Below are positions 51,988-60,611 of a stretch of 64,000 nucleotides of DNA, in pieces. The stretch is from LZORAL124-50-18 sp051208045 (lineage in GTDB: Bacteria > Pseudomonadota > Gammaproteobacteria > Pseudomonadales > Oleiphilaceae), in the NCBI GenBank assembly GCA_051208045.1, contig JBPJFY010000012.1:47269-111268 (forward strand), in the 5' to 3' direction. Each line of letters begins with the position of its first letter. Within the stretch, counting starts at the first letter, position 1. The notes beneath the pieces are model-generated. The model was not told where the DNA came from, made no database searches, and saw only the letters and a list, made by a program, of their open reading frames with translations. Both the position numbers and the translations under genes were made by a program.

Positions 51988-52657
51988 CATGACTGATCAT
52001 GGCCAGGGTAGTATCAAAACGAATCAGCCCGGTTTCGGTCAGCAGATATTCCCAGTCATGAAAGCCATACGGGGCATGCTGCCCGGTGTTACCACCGACC
52101 AACGGAAGAATACCGGCCCGCGCATCATTGATGTAGGGGGCAATATCCAGGAAATTCTCTGCAAACCACCAACAACACACGATGGTGCCAAACAGGTTCC
52201 CCTGTTTCACGTAAAACGTATAGGCACATATCATCGGCATGATAAACTGGCCGAGTGTGCCGCCCAAGGAACCAATAAACTGTCCCAAAAACCCGAAGAA
52301 AACGTGCCCGGCCTCGTGGAACACCAGATTCACGGTGTGGAGAAACGTTTCACCCGCGTAATTGGTGTCTTTCCCGGCGCTGATCAAGAGCACACTGTAA
52401 ACCACCATGCCAGCATAGAGGAGCGCTCGACCACCCACCACCAACCCATACTTTTCCTGTTGCTCCGGGAGCAGCCAGTCACGCCAGGTGATCGGGGGCG
52501 CAGCATCGTCTTCGTCATGCTCTGCTTCACCCGGCTCCTCAGCCGGGCTTTCCAGCTTGGGTGGGTGGTATTTGAAGTATTTGGCAAACACAAGCCCGCA
52601 GGCCGCACAGACGGCGTTGTTATCCGCTTGCTCGTGTTGACATTTCGGGCATTGCAT
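51908..52657 (-). CDS. Membrane protein with N-terminal zinc ribbon and HExxH motif (putative metallopeptidase)
   Basis: 249 residues. The N-terminus is a zinc ribbon (MQCPKCQHEQADNNAVCAACGL). A charged linker rich in Glu/Asp follows, then about five membrane helices from residue 80. HEAGH (about residue 114-118) lies at the start of a membrane stretch (VNLVFHEAGHVFFGFLGQFIG) and a later D-containing helix (FAENFLDIAPYINDARAG) could provide a third metal ligand, as in intramembrane metalloproteases. Peptidase activity is inferred, not shown. It follows the gene at 52670 by 12 bp. Confidence 0.75.
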   Translation of the reverse strand: MQCPKCQHEQADNNAVCAACGLVFAKYFKYHPPKLESPAEEPGEAEHDEDDAAPPITWRDWLLPEQQEKYGLVVGGRALLYAGMVVYSVLLISAGKDTNYAGETFLHTVNLVFHEAGHVFFGFLGQFIGSLGGTLGQFIMPMICAYTFYVKQGNLFGTIVCCWWFAENFLDIAPYINDARAGILPLVGGNTGQHAPYGFHDWEYLLTETGLIRFDTTLAMISHVMGSLLMIATLVWGGVILWRQYKSLR

Positions 52658-52669
52658 TGCTGTTGGCTG

Positions 52670-53137
52670 TTACTCTTTGCGCATGATGTTATCGCCATCG
52701 ATGACCATGGAAATGCTGGCACCACCATAACGACCTGTGACGGTGGACGCTTCATGGGCCACCGTAGGCGCCATGTTACGATCCATGTGCCCGTGTACCA
52801 ATCCCAGAACGGTGTAGGAAACGGCATCAAAGAGCAGGTTCAGCTGGGCATTGCCTCCAACATGAATATGATTGACGTTCGTCGTGCCCGGTGCCGTTCT
52901 GCCTCGCGCTGACTGATTGAACACCATCGTAACGGCCTTCGCCAACACCTTGTCGGTGCCCTCAATCGCACTCACCGCATCCACATGGACCTGCCCTACC
53001 GGGGCTGGCGTGAACGCCATTTCCACATAATAAGCGAGGTGCCCATCGCAGCCGCTTTTCCCGCAGGTATAGTCGCCGTAGGGTTCCGGCTTGGTGGTTT
53101 TTGTGCCGCATTTGCCACACACATAGTGATACGCCAT
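52670..53137 (-). CDS. Zinc-ribbon protein of unknown function
   Basis: 155 residues. It begins MAYHYVCGKCGTKTTKPEPYG and continues TCGKSGCDG, a CxxC...CxxxC zinc ribbon. The remainder is beta-rich with conserved-looking blocks VNHIHVGGNAQLNLLFDAV and LGLVHGHMDRNMAPTVAHE. Several His and Asp residues could bind metal. I do not recognise the family. AGGAGAG lies 5 bases before ATG 53137. The HExxH membrane protein follows at once, so the two likely work together. No signal peptide is present. Confidence 0.65.
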   Translation of the reverse strand: MAYHYVCGKCGTKTTKPEPYGDYTCGKSGCDGHLAYYVEMAFTPAPVGQVHVDAVSAIEGTDKVLAKAVTMVFNQSARGRTAPGTTNVNHIHVGGNAQLNLLFDAVSYTVLGLVHGHMDRNMAPTVAHEASTVTGRYGGASISMVIDGDNIMRKE

Positions 53138-53249
53138 AGTGACTCTCCTTGTTCCCGTGTTTGTAGTTTTACTTTAACCGATCCACGACGCCTACTGCGA
53201 AAACCATCGCTGAATCTTAAAGTATAGCGGGAATAAGCGAGTGCACCCC

Positions 53250-54299
53250 TCACACGCCGGAAAGTTGTTGTTTGATCTGCGTGAGCGCATCATTCAACTG
53301 ATGCTTCACCACCGTTTCTGCATACCGTGTTTTCAGTGTGACGAAACCGGCTTCTCTCAGATGCGCCGCCAATTCCGGCTGGTCGATCAGTTTTTTCAGC
53401 TGGCTGGCCAGCGCTTCCGCGCTGTCTGTTTCCGCCAACAGGGCATCCTCGCCATCCGTACAGATTTCCAGAGGACCCTCCGCTTTGGCCACGGCCATGG
53501 GTATCCCGGCATTGAACGCTTCCAACAGAATCAATCCAAAGGGTTCGTGCCGCGAAGGCACACACAGGAGGTCGACCTCATCAAACAAGGCCTGACTGGA
53601 GGGCAACCAGCCGGGCATGGTGACCTGATCCGTGAGCCCATGCTGGGCCAGTTTTTCCCGCAGCAGCGGAGCATCCTCCCCGGAGCCGGCCAGAGTCGCG
53701 GTAAACGCAATACCCTGTTGCTTGAGCACCGCCAGGGCATCGACAAACACATCAAACCCTTTGTATCGCACAAAGCGGCCAATCGCACCGATGTGCACCG
53801 GAGACTGCCGAGGCCGGCATGCCGGGAGTGCTGCGTTCATATCGGTCAGCATGTTGGGTACGTGCACATGCGGTTTATCGCCGGCACCGGCTTCTCGCAA
53901 CCGGTCTTCAATACAGTGCGTGATATTGATGAAGGCATCCGCTTTGGTACACCGTTTGGGATTTAATGCGTGCATGACACAGACGACCGGCGTGTGCTTA
54001 CCTGCAGCCCGCTTCATCAATGCAATGGAGCGCGAGCAATGGGCAATCACCAGTTCCGCCTGAAGGCTGCGCAGCAATCGCCAGGCATGCACCGTAGCCA
54101 CCAGGTCGAAATGGCCGGAATTGCGCAAATACACAACGCTACCCAGATCCAATCCCGATTGCTCGATCAGTGCGCGCTGTTTTTGGTGGGCCACCAGCGT
54201 GACCTCGTGTCCCAGTTCACGCAGTACACGGGTGTAATCCAGGACCACTTTCCAGCGGCCACCGGTGGCGTCGCCCAGAACAATATTTACTATGCGCAT
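53250..54299 (-). CDS. Glycosyltransferase family 4/1 (GT-B fold)
   Basis: 349 residues. The N-terminal Rossmann half opens MRIVNIVLGDATGGRWKVVLDYTRVL, the acceptor side. The C-terminal GT1-like half has IGAIGRFVRYKGFDVFVDAL, VTMPGWLPSSQALFDEVDLLCVPS and the E-x7-E motif HEPFGLILLEAFNAGIPM. Such retaining enzymes move sugars from nucleotide donors to lipopolysaccharide, exopolysaccharide or other acceptors. It stands alone, so the acceptor cannot be deduced. Confidence 0.9.
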   Translation of the reverse strand: MRIVNIVLGDATGGRWKVVLDYTRVLRELGHEVTLVAHQKQRALIEQSGLDLGSVVYLRNSGHFDLVATVHAWRLLRSLQAELVIAHCSRSIALMKRAAGKHTPVVCVMHALNPKRCTKADAFINITHCIEDRLREAGAGDKPHVHVPNMLTDMNAALPACRPRQSPVHIGAIGRFVRYKGFDVFVDALAVLKQQGIAFTATLAGSGEDAPLLREKLAQHGLTDQVTMPGWLPSSQALFDEVDLLCVPSRHEPFGLILLEAFNAGIPMAVAKAEGPLEICTDGEDALLAETDSAEALASQLKKLIDQPELAAHLREAGFVTLKTRYAETVVKHQLNDALTQIKQQLSGV

Positions 54300-54403
54300 G
54301 CTGATTCCATTCTTGAGTATGTCGCCGCCTTCACGAAAGACCGCCGGCGTGATTTAAGGCCCGAGAGTGTAAATCGATTACCGGGAGGGCACAAGCGCAG
54401 GCC

Positions 54404-55585
54404 TCAGCTCAGTGCCTGCGTCAAATCGGCGATCAGATCATCGGCATCCTCAATGCCTACCGAGAGTCGAAGCATGGCATCGGTGATTCCGCGCCGAGCG
54501 CGCTCCTCCGGAGCAATGCCATAGTGCGTCGTGGTGCATGGCTGTGTCACCAGACTCTCTACGCCTCCCAGACTGGGCGCCAGCAAAAACAACTTCAACC
54601 GGTCCGCGACGCGCTCAGCATCTGCCCGTGTCCCCTTCAGCTCAATGGTCAGCATGCCACCAAACCCGGCCATTTGTTCCCGAGCAATCTCGTGCCCCGA
54701 AAAGTCCGGCAAGCCAGGGTAATACACACGGGCTACCTTGGGGTGCTGGTGCATCGCCAGCGCTACCTTCATGGCATTTTCATTGTGCTGGCGCACACGA
54801 ACGGCCAGTGTGCGGAGACTCCGCGCCAATTGAGCAGCCACGGCGGGGGCAATCAGCGACCCCAGATTCTTTCGCCACTGCGCAATCGGTGCGATCAGGG
54901 CTTTTGCCCCCATGACGGCACCACCGGTCAGGTCACTGTGGCCGCCCAGATATTTGGTGGCACTGTGCATCACGAGATCCGCCCCAAGCTGCAACGGATT
55001 CTGATTGATGGGCGTGGCAAAGGTGTTGTCGACCACGACCTGTGCACCATACGCATGAGCGACGCGGGCTATGCCACGAATGTCATACACTGCCAGGTGC
55101 GGATTCGCGGGGGTTTCCAGAAAAACCAGTCTGGCCCCAGCTTTCAGGCTCGCCGTGAGCCCGTCGCTATCTGTCCCGTCAATAAAGTGTGTGGTAATGC
55201 CAAGCAGGGGCAGTTGCTGAGACAGTAACTCCAATGTGCCGCCATACGCATCCCCCAAGCACACAATCCCCGCCCGGCCGTGAGCAAAAAACAACGCGGA
55301 GAGTGCGGCCATGCCGGAGGAAAACGCCAGTGCACTCTCGGCCTGTTCCAGGCGGGCCAGGGTGCCCTCCAGCGACTGGATGGTCGGATTGGTGCCGAAC
55401 CGTGTGTAAAGGCAGCCGGGCTTTCGGCCATCCACGACATCCAGTAGATCTGCCGTGCGTTCAAACCGGTAGGTGGTTGTGTCATAGATGGGCATGTGCG
55501 GACTGCCATAGGCGTCTGACGCCGCATGCCCATGAATGGCCAGCGTCGCAGCGGCCAGCGGGGGCATTGAATCATCCGATTTCAT
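54404..55585 (-). CDS. Cys/Met-metabolism PLP-dependent enzyme (cystathionine gamma-synthase/lyase family)
   Basis: A 393-residue PLP enzyme. The lysine that binds PLP lies in VMHSATKYLGGHSDLTGGA. Other signatures are IYDTTTYRF, CLYTRFGTNPTIQSLEGTLARLE, ALAFSSGMAALSALFF and VVVDNTFATPINQNPLQLGADL. The C-terminal SLGGVESLVTQPCTTTHYGI is typical of the gamma-subfamily. ATG 55585 has TGGAGG upstream. Whether it is a cystathionine gamma-synthase, gamma-lyase, O-acetylhomoserine sulfhydrylase or methionine gamma-lyase is undecided. Confidence 0.92.
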   Translation of the reverse strand: MKSDDSMPPLAAATLAIHGHAASDAYGSPHMPIYDTTTYRFERTADLLDVVDGRKPGCLYTRFGTNPTIQSLEGTLARLEQAESALAFSSGMAALSALFFAHGRAGIVCLGDAYGGTLELLSQQLPLLGITTHFIDGTDSDGLTASLKAGARLVFLETPANPHLAVYDIRGIARVAHAYGAQVVVDNTFATPINQNPLQLGADLVMHSATKYLGGHSDLTGGAVMGAKALIAPIAQWRKNLGSLIAPAVAAQLARSLRTLAVRVRQHNENAMKVALAMHQHPKVARVYYPGLPDFSGHEIAREQMAGFGGMLTIELKGTRADAERVADRLKLFLLAPSLGGVESLVTQPCTTTHYGIAPEERARRGITDAMLRLSVGIEDADDLIADLTQALS

Positions 55586-55688
55586 CGGGAAAGTACCTCC
55601 AGAATCACAAAAAAACATTCATATCGAATCTGTCGGGCATTGTCCAATGGTTTCATTCCGGCAATAATGCGGCGCTTACTCAGGACTG

Positions 55689-56417
55689 ATGCTGACCATG
55701 CCCCACACCAACTCGGTTTTACAGTTACGCGCCCGCGAGCTGGCACAATCCCGGCGCCCTTTTCTGGCCCGGGGAAGCCGGGCTGTCCGGTGTGATGCGT
55801 GCCTCCTGACGCAGTCCAACTGCATCTGCGCCAGCAAACCCCGGGTGGTCTGTCGGAGCGCTGTATGCCTGTTGATGTACAAAGGCGAAGTGTATAAGCC
55901 CAGCAATACCGGGCGGTTGGTCGCCGATGTGGTAGCGGATAACTACGCCTTCCAATGGCAGCGCACAGAGCACGATCCTGAACTTCTGGCATTGCTTGCA
56001 CATCCTGCCTATCAGCCCATCGTTGTGTTTCCCCACGAATACGCGGTGCCTGACCGGTGTATACATACCCCTCGGCGTTTACCGGGCATTCAGCAGGGCA
56101 AAGTTCCCCTGTTTTTGCTCTTGGATGGCACCTGGCGGGAAGCACGCAAGATGTTCAACAGCCCCTATCTGGCCACGCTGCCCGTGCTGGGCATCACGCC
56201 GGAACAGGCGTCGCTGTATAAGCTTCGAGAAGCGGCACACAGCCACCAACTCTGTACTGCGGAAGTGGCTATTGAGGTGCTCAAGCTGGCCGATGATCAC
56301 GCCGCCGCTGACGCCCTGAATCACTACTTCCACGTTTTTCGGGAACGTTATCTCGCGGGGCGAGCCAATCACCACGGGCAACAGGCCGAGAAACTATCCC
56401 GCCACCACTCGCTCTGA
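55689..56417 (+). CDS. DTW-domain tRNA-uridine aminocarboxypropyltransferase
   Basis: About 242 residues. The cysteine cluster RCDACLLTQSNCICA near residue 35 and the DTW-type motif in LLLDGTWREARKMFNS define the DTW family, whose E. coli member TapT (YfiP) makes acp3U in tRNA. YKLREAAHSHQLCTAEVAIEVL is a further family block. The start may be ATG 55689 or 55698. It is divergent from the Cys/Met enzyme. Confidence 0.88.
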   Translation: MLTMPHTNSVLQLRARELAQSRRPFLARGSRAVRCDACLLTQSNCICASKPRVVCRSAVCLLMYKGEVYKPSNTGRLVADVVADNYAFQWQRTEHDPELLALLAHPAYQPIVVFPHEYAVPDRCIHTPRRLPGIQQGKVPLFLLLDGTWREARKMFNSPYLATLPVLGITPEQASLYKLREAAHSHQLCTAEVAIEVLKLADDHAAADALNHYFHVFRERYLAGRANHHGQQAEKLSRHHSL

Positions 56418-56471
56418 TCAGATTTCGCACTATACTGTGTAAACACGCCTTCTGATCACGCGAGAATAACA

Positions 56472-58358
56472 ATGAAAAACACGCTCGGCTTCTCCCAGAA
56501 AATCATCATTGCCTCCGTTACTGCCGTCGTGCTGGCTCTGGCAGTTTTCAGTACCATCAACTACGCGCGTATCAGTCAGGAGATTGAAGTGAATCTCCAG
56601 GTGAAGCTGGATCAGATTGCCAGCTCTACGGCCGAAAACATGTCCGCCTGGCTGCAAACCAAACTGGATCTGACCATCGCGCTTGCGCAACGCGTCACCC
56701 AGTTTCCCGAAGAAGACAAGCTCACCCAGGCCATTTCTCTGGTGAACAAAGGCGGGCAATTTCGCAATGTCTACTTTGGCAGCGAAGCCGGTGCGTTCAT
56801 CATTGATGACACCAATACCGATGATTTGACCGGCTTTGATCCGCGCACTCGGCCCTGGTACCAATCCACCAAAAGCAGCAACAAAGCGTCCTTTACCGAG
56901 CCCTACAACGACGCCTTCACCAAGGATCTGCTCATCACCTCAACCGCCCCGGTGAACGCCGGTGGATTTAAAGGCGTTGTGGGGGGCGACATGAACCTGA
57001 AAACGCTGAGTGACACCATCAATAAAGTGGATTTTAAAGGGCTGGGCAATGCGTTCTTGATCGACAGTCAGGGCAAGATGCTCGCCCACCCGGAAGAGGC
57101 ACTGGCCAATAAAACGCTGGATGAAATTTACGGTAGAGGCATCACTATTGCCCCACAGTTGCAGAACATTGACACCCCAAATGGCGCACGCATTTTAAGC
57201 TTTCACCCCATCACCGGTATCGAATCCATTCAATGGTACATTGGCATCGATATCGATGCGCAGCAAGCGTACGGGCCACTGTACAGTTTCCGCAACACCG
57301 CCATTCTGTCAACGCTTCTGGTCGCAATCATCAGCAGCCTGGTGCTCTGGGTCGTATTGAAGCAAGTCACCCAACCACTCACGCAACTACGGAATGCGCT
57401 CTTCAATATTGCGCAGGGAGAAGGTGATCTGACGCAGCGTCTCACCATCGCCAGCCAGGACGAACTGGGTCAGGTCGCGACGGCATTCAACGCGTTTGTT
57501 GGAAACATCCATGCCCTGATTGAAGATTTCAAGGGATCGGCAGAAAACCTCGCCACCATGGTCCGCAGTATGGCTGGCGTTTCTGAGAAAAGTCGACTGG
57601 ATTGCCAGAAGCAGCAAACGGAAACCGACATGGTAGCCGCAGCGGTCTCCGAGATGTCCTCTGCTGCTCAGGAAATTGCGACGCACGCGCAAAGCGCTGC
57701 AGACGCAGCGCAAGATGCGGACCGCGAAGGTACCCAGGCAGGGCGAGTGGTCGCCGATGCGATTCAGTCCATTCAGCGTCTGGCCCAGGAAATTCAATCC
57801 GCGACCTCGGTCATCGGTGAGCTGGAAACCGACGTCACCAACATCAGCTCCATGGTCGATGTAATTCGTGGCATCGCAGAACAAACGAACCTGCTGGCAC
57901 TCAATGCCGCCATCGAAGCGGCACGTGCCGGAGAGCAAGGACGTGGATTCGCCGTGGTGGCCGATGAAGTGCGCACCCTGGCGAGTAAAACTCAGGACAG
58001 CACAGAAGAGATCAATCGGCTGATCGAGCGATTACAATCCGGCTCCAAGCAGGCAGTTGATGTGATGGCATCCAGCCGGGAAGCCGGTGAATCCACCGTT
58101 GCCAAAGCCAACGAAGCCGGTCAGTCCCTACAATCCATCGCGAGCGCCGTATCCACCATCAGCGCAATGAACCTCCAGATTGCGACCGCGTCCGAAGAAC
58201 AAACGGCCGTCACCGAGGACATTGCCCGGAATGTCACCGCGATCGCCGACGCCACCGCCTCCGTGACACATTCAGCGACGGAAATCGATGAAAACAGTCA
58301 ACGATTGGCTGAAATTGCCGATTCCATTCGAGAGAAAGTGGACCGCTTTAAGGTGTGA
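56472..58358 (+). CDS. Methyl-accepting chemotaxis protein with periplasmic Cache domain
   Basis: 628 residues. The first membrane helix is at about 10-30. A periplasmic dCache-type domain follows (about 35-275, with YFGSEAGAFIIDD and DPRTRPWYQSTKSSNK, then GGDMNLKTLSD). A second helix lies at about 278-298, then HAMP (about 300-355). The cytoplasmic signalling domain has the invariant tip IAEQTNLLALNAAIEAARAG and GRGFAVVADEVRTLA. It lacks the C-terminal NWETF-type pentapeptide. The Cache domain suggests binding of a small organic ligand such as an amino or organic acid. It is a single gene. Confidence 0.95.
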   Translation: MKNTLGFSQKIIIASVTAVVLALAVFSTINYARISQEIEVNLQVKLDQIASSTAENMSAWLQTKLDLTIALAQRVTQFPEEDKLTQAISLVNKGGQFRNVYFGSEAGAFIIDDTNTDDLTGFDPRTRPWYQSTKSSNKASFTEPYNDAFTKDLLITSTAPVNAGGFKGVVGGDMNLKTLSDTINKVDFKGLGNAFLIDSQGKMLAHPEEALANKTLDEIYGRGITIAPQLQNIDTPNGARILSFHPITGIESIQWYIGIDIDAQQAYGPLYSFRNTAILSTLLVAIISSLVLWVVLKQVTQPLTQLRNALFNIAQGEGDLTQRLTIASQDELGQVATAFNAFVGNIHALIEDFKGSAENLATMVRSMAGVSEKSRLDCQKQQTETDMVAAAVSEMSSAAQEIATHAQSAADAAQDADREGTQAGRVVADAIQSIQRLAQEIQSATSVIGELETDVTNISSMVDVIRGIAEQTNLLALNAAIEAARAGEQGRGFAVVADEVRTLASKTQDSTEEINRLIERLQSGSKQAVDVMASSREAGESTVAKANEAGQSLQSIASAVSTISAMNLQIATASEEQTAVTEDIARNVTAIADATASVTHSATEIDENSQRLAEIADSIREKVDRFKV

Positions 58359-58366
58359 TTCATCAC

Positions 58367-58747
58367 TTAGCAGTTTGACCAGTCGCCCGCGTAAATACAG
58401 CCATCTGCGGTGCCACCTACCCCCCCGCCGGCAATATTACTGTAATGAGACCAGGAACCGTCACTGTAACGCTCACCACTGCCATAGCGCGAGTTATAGA
58501 TGCCCGTTTGTGCCTGGGTGCATCCCTGAGCTCCTGTATCCACGTTCATCCAGCATCCATTGAGAAAATTCACCAGATAGCGACCCGGCAACACCTCAAC
58601 GCCGATAGATTGTTCCAGCTGACCTTTCTGGGCCTGCGTTAGCGGCACACCATTGATCGATACATCAGACAGGGCTTCCTGTGCAGACACAACCGCACTT
58701 GAACTGGCCAAACACAGACTCAAAGTACACACGCGTACGACATTCAT
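58367..58747 (-). CDS. Small exported cysteine-containing protein, unknown function
   Basis: A 126-residue protein with a signal peptide (MNVVRVCTLSLCLASSSAVVSAQ). The mature part carries four cysteines in pairs, after ...LNGCWMNVDTGAQGC... and at the end (...DGCIYAGDWSNC), suggesting two disulfides, and is Gly/Ser/Tyr-rich in the second half. The middle begins VSINGVPLTQAQKGQLEQ. GAGGAGAG lies 5 bases before ATG 58747. No family is recognised. It is convergent with the chemoreceptor gene. Confidence 0.75.
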   Translation of the reverse strand: MNVVRVCTLSLCLASSSAVVSAQEALSDVSINGVPLTQAQKGQLEQSIGVEVLPGRYLVNFLNGCWMNVDTGAQGCTQAQTGIYNSRYGSGERYSDGSWSHYSNIAGGGVGGTADGCIYAGDWSNC

Positions 58748-58852
58748 CAGGCTCTCCTCACCGTAAAATTCCCCGGACCTCTCCATGAGTGCGGCACACA
58801 CCTACTGACTCCCTCAATCATTGGTTGACACTGTGACGGAGTCCGCGATTAC

Positions 58853-59434
58853 TTAGGCATCAATCAACCAACCATTTGCCACGGCGACGTCTACCTGCGC
58901 CATAATCCAGGCATACACGCGGGCATCCAGCGCGGCGATTTTCTCATGCATGGCCAGCACCTGACTCTTGCGAATCCCGGCGTCCCGCCAGGCACGGCCT
59001 TCGCTTTTCAGATTCAGCATAAAGGGGAGCAGCCGATCCATCACTTTGAGAATGCGCACTTCCAGACTATCGCCATACTCCTGCTCATCCCACAGCGACA
59101 ACATGTCTTCAATGCTGTTGCCGGGCATTCTGGCTAACTCTTCCACCCCTTTGCGCTCTTCAACGTGGGCGTTGGCTCTCGCGGCGTCGTATAAAAACGT
59201 ATCACCGGCACCTATCTCACCCAAATCATGAATCAACGCCAGTTTAATCAAGCGCTCCTGATCCGCCTCCGGATAAAATCGACACGCAAAGTTCCAGCAC
59301 GCCATGGCCAAATGCCAGGAATGTTCCGCAGAGTTTTCCAGCCGCTCGCCCCCGGCAATGTATGAGCGTCGATCAACCAGTTTGAGCGCATCTAACGCCA
59401 TGTAAAATGCGGTGATTGGTTCGATGTCGTTCAT
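58853..59434 (-). CDS. HD-domain hydrolase of the YfbR/HDDC2 type
   Basis: A 193-residue protein. Metal-binding residues lie in RLENSAEHSWHLAMACW, then IKLALIHDLGEIGAGD (HD) and a late EVRILKVMDRLLP with the last Asp. This is the pattern of HDDC2/YfbR-like 5'-deoxynucleotidases. GAGAGGATG lies upstream of ATG 59434. The substrate is inferred from the family. It lies 184 bp downstream of the hisG stop and may share its transcript. Confidence 0.85.
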   Translation of the reverse strand: MNDIEPITAFYMALDALKLVDRRSYIAGGERLENSAEHSWHLAMACWNFACRFYPEADQERLIKLALIHDLGEIGAGDTFLYDAARANAHVEERKGVEELARMPGNSIEDMLSLWDEQEYGDSLEVRILKVMDRLLPFMLNLKSEGRAWRDAGIRKSQVLAMHEKIAALDARVYAWIMAQVDVAVANGWLIDA

Positions 59435-59530
59435 TATTGGGCATCCTCTCGTTGAAGCGTCTTCATAGTCCTTTTCCAGGATTGCATCATAAAACAAATG
59501 AGGTTGCACTAACTTAGAATAACCACCTGT

Positions 59531-59617
59531 TTAAAGCATTTTCCGAATCGGCGTCTCAAGAATGTCCGTCGCCCCGGCTTGAACGAGCTGGGGAATCAGC
59601 GCCCGAATCTGTTTTCT
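59531..59617 (-). pseudogene. In-frame continuation of hisG beyond a premature TGA
   Basis: After the TGA at 59620-59618 the same frame continues for 28 sense codons, RKQIRALIPQLVQAGATDI followed by LETPIRKML, and then TAA at 59533-59531. This is the normal C-terminal ending of long-form HisG. The TGA could come from CGA by one transition. So the gene is either a truncated allele or carries a sequence error at this base. Confidence 0.8.
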
Positions 59618-60379
59618 TCACACCGCCGCTTTCACTGCAAAGCCGCTGGTCTGGTAGAGTCTGGACACCGTGGGCGTGCGCAGAGCCGGTAACATCGCCA
59701 CAATCGTATCAAGGTGCTGATCGCTGCAGTTCATCTCCAACACGACGCGTTCACGACCATTGAGAACCGCCTGCATCAAGGTCAGCAAATCCTCAATCTG
59801 TCGTCTCTTTTCTGGCACATCCAGCGCCCTGGCATTGGCAATAAACTGCGTGGAGCTTTCCATCACCGTGTCTACAATTTTCAATCGGTTTGCGCGGATG
59901 GTTGCCCCCGTGGACGTGTTATCGATAATCATATCGGCATCTTCAGGCGGGAACACCTCCGTCGCACCGTAGGATCGCAACAATTGATACTCAAACCCTG
60001 ATCGATTGAGATAGTCTGTCGCAATACGGGTATATTCAGAGGCCACAATCAGCTTTCGCGCTTTCATGGCCTCAAAATCCCAATCCTCGGGAATACAGGC
60101 CACGATTTTCACCGGGTCAAATCCCAGGTCCTTCAGAATCACCAGCTCACTTTGATTCTCCTGAATCCAGTCCAGCCCCGCAAAACCGATATCGTGCTGA
60201 CCCAATTCAACCAAAGACGGAATATTTTGGCTTTTCAGCAGTTTAACGCTCAGATCAAATCCGTACACACTCGGTCGGTAGTTTCGTTCATTGCCCCGGA
60301 TATCGATGCCACACTCTGAAAGGAGTTGCAGAACCTTCGTATTGATTCGTCCTTTTGGGAGGACCAGTTTCAGTGTCAT
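59618..60379 (-). CDS. hisG: ATP phosphoribosyltransferase HisG (long form), cut by an in-frame TGA
   Basis: 253 residues as read. This is the first enzyme of histidine synthesis. The catalytic part opens LKLVLPKGRINTKVLQLLSE and contains the DIGFAGLDWIQEN and EDADMIIDNTSTGATIRAN blocks, the latter being the phosphoribosyl-pyrophosphate site. A C-terminal regulatory domain begins near residue 205 (VVLEMNCSDQHLDTIVAMLPAL) but stops early at TGA; the missing 28 residues are present downstream in the same frame. A his leader attenuator lies upstream. No other his gene is in the window. Confidence 0.92.
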   Translation of the reverse strand: MTLKLVLPKGRINTKVLQLLSECGIDIRGNERNYRPSVYGFDLSVKLLKSQNIPSLVELGQHDIGFAGLDWIQENQSELVILKDLGFDPVKIVACIPEDWDFEAMKARKLIVASEYTRIATDYLNRSGFEYQLLRSYGATEVFPPEDADMIIDNTSTGATIRANRLKIVDTVMESSTQFIANARALDVPEKRRQIEDLLTLMQAVLNGRERVVLEMNCSDQHLDTIVAMLPALRTPTVSRLYQTSGFAVKAAV

Positions 60380-60440
60380 TCGTCATTGCCTCATGTTGGA
60401 GTAGGATTGCCCGTCCAGAATTGCCATCACCGAGACATAA

Positions 60441-60475
60441 AAAAACCCCGGATACACGCAGTAAACGGGGTTTTG
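60441..60475 (-). terminator. Attenuator (rho-independent terminator) upstream of hisG
   Basis: On the minus strand AAAACCCCG (60475-60467) pairs with CGGGGTTTT (60451-60443) around a 15-base loop, and the T-run continues to 60441. The 5' arm (CAAAACCCCGT, 60476-60466) can instead pair with ACGGTGGTTTTG at 60521-60510 in the leader, 11 bp with one bulged base, giving a competing antiterminator. Confidence 0.9.
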
Positions 60476-60495
60476 AAAATTCGAAAAGAATCGAG

Positions 60496-60576
60496 TTAAC
60501 AGGCACGCACAAAACCACCGTCATCGGAAAGATGATGGTGATGATGAATCGCAATGTTAAAGGTTCTCTTATTCAT
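60496..60576 (-). CDS. hisL: his operon leader peptide
   Basis: A 26-codon frame beginning MNKRTFNIAIHHHHHLSDDG and ending GFVRAC, with five consecutive histidine codons (CAT CAT CAC CAT CAT). It lies directly before a rho-independent terminator and hisG. The design equals the E. coli HisL attenuator: low charged tRNA-His stalls the ribosome on the His codons, the antiterminator forms and hisG is transcribed. The -10 element ends 6 bases before the ATG, so the mRNA appears to be leaderless. Confidence 0.9.
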   Translation of the reverse strand: MNKRTFNIAIHHHHHLSDDGGFVRAC

Positions 60577-60582
60577 GAGCGC

Positions 60583-60611
60583 ACTTTAACCAGTAGCCAA
60601 GGACAAGTCAA
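60583..60611 (-). promoter_or_regulatory. Sigma-70 promoter of hisL-hisG
   Basis: On the minus strand TTGACT (60611-60606) and TAAAGT (60588-60583) are separated by exactly 17 bp. The -35 overlaps the stop codon of the preceding methyltransferase gene. The predicted start falls at or within a few bases of the hisL ATG. Confidence 0.75.

Noticed and set aside
59618..59620. Selenocysteine codon in hisG
   Set aside because: HisG is not a selenoprotein family, the position is not catalytic, and I see no SECIS-like hairpin directly after the TGA; a nonsense mutation or sequence error is simpler.
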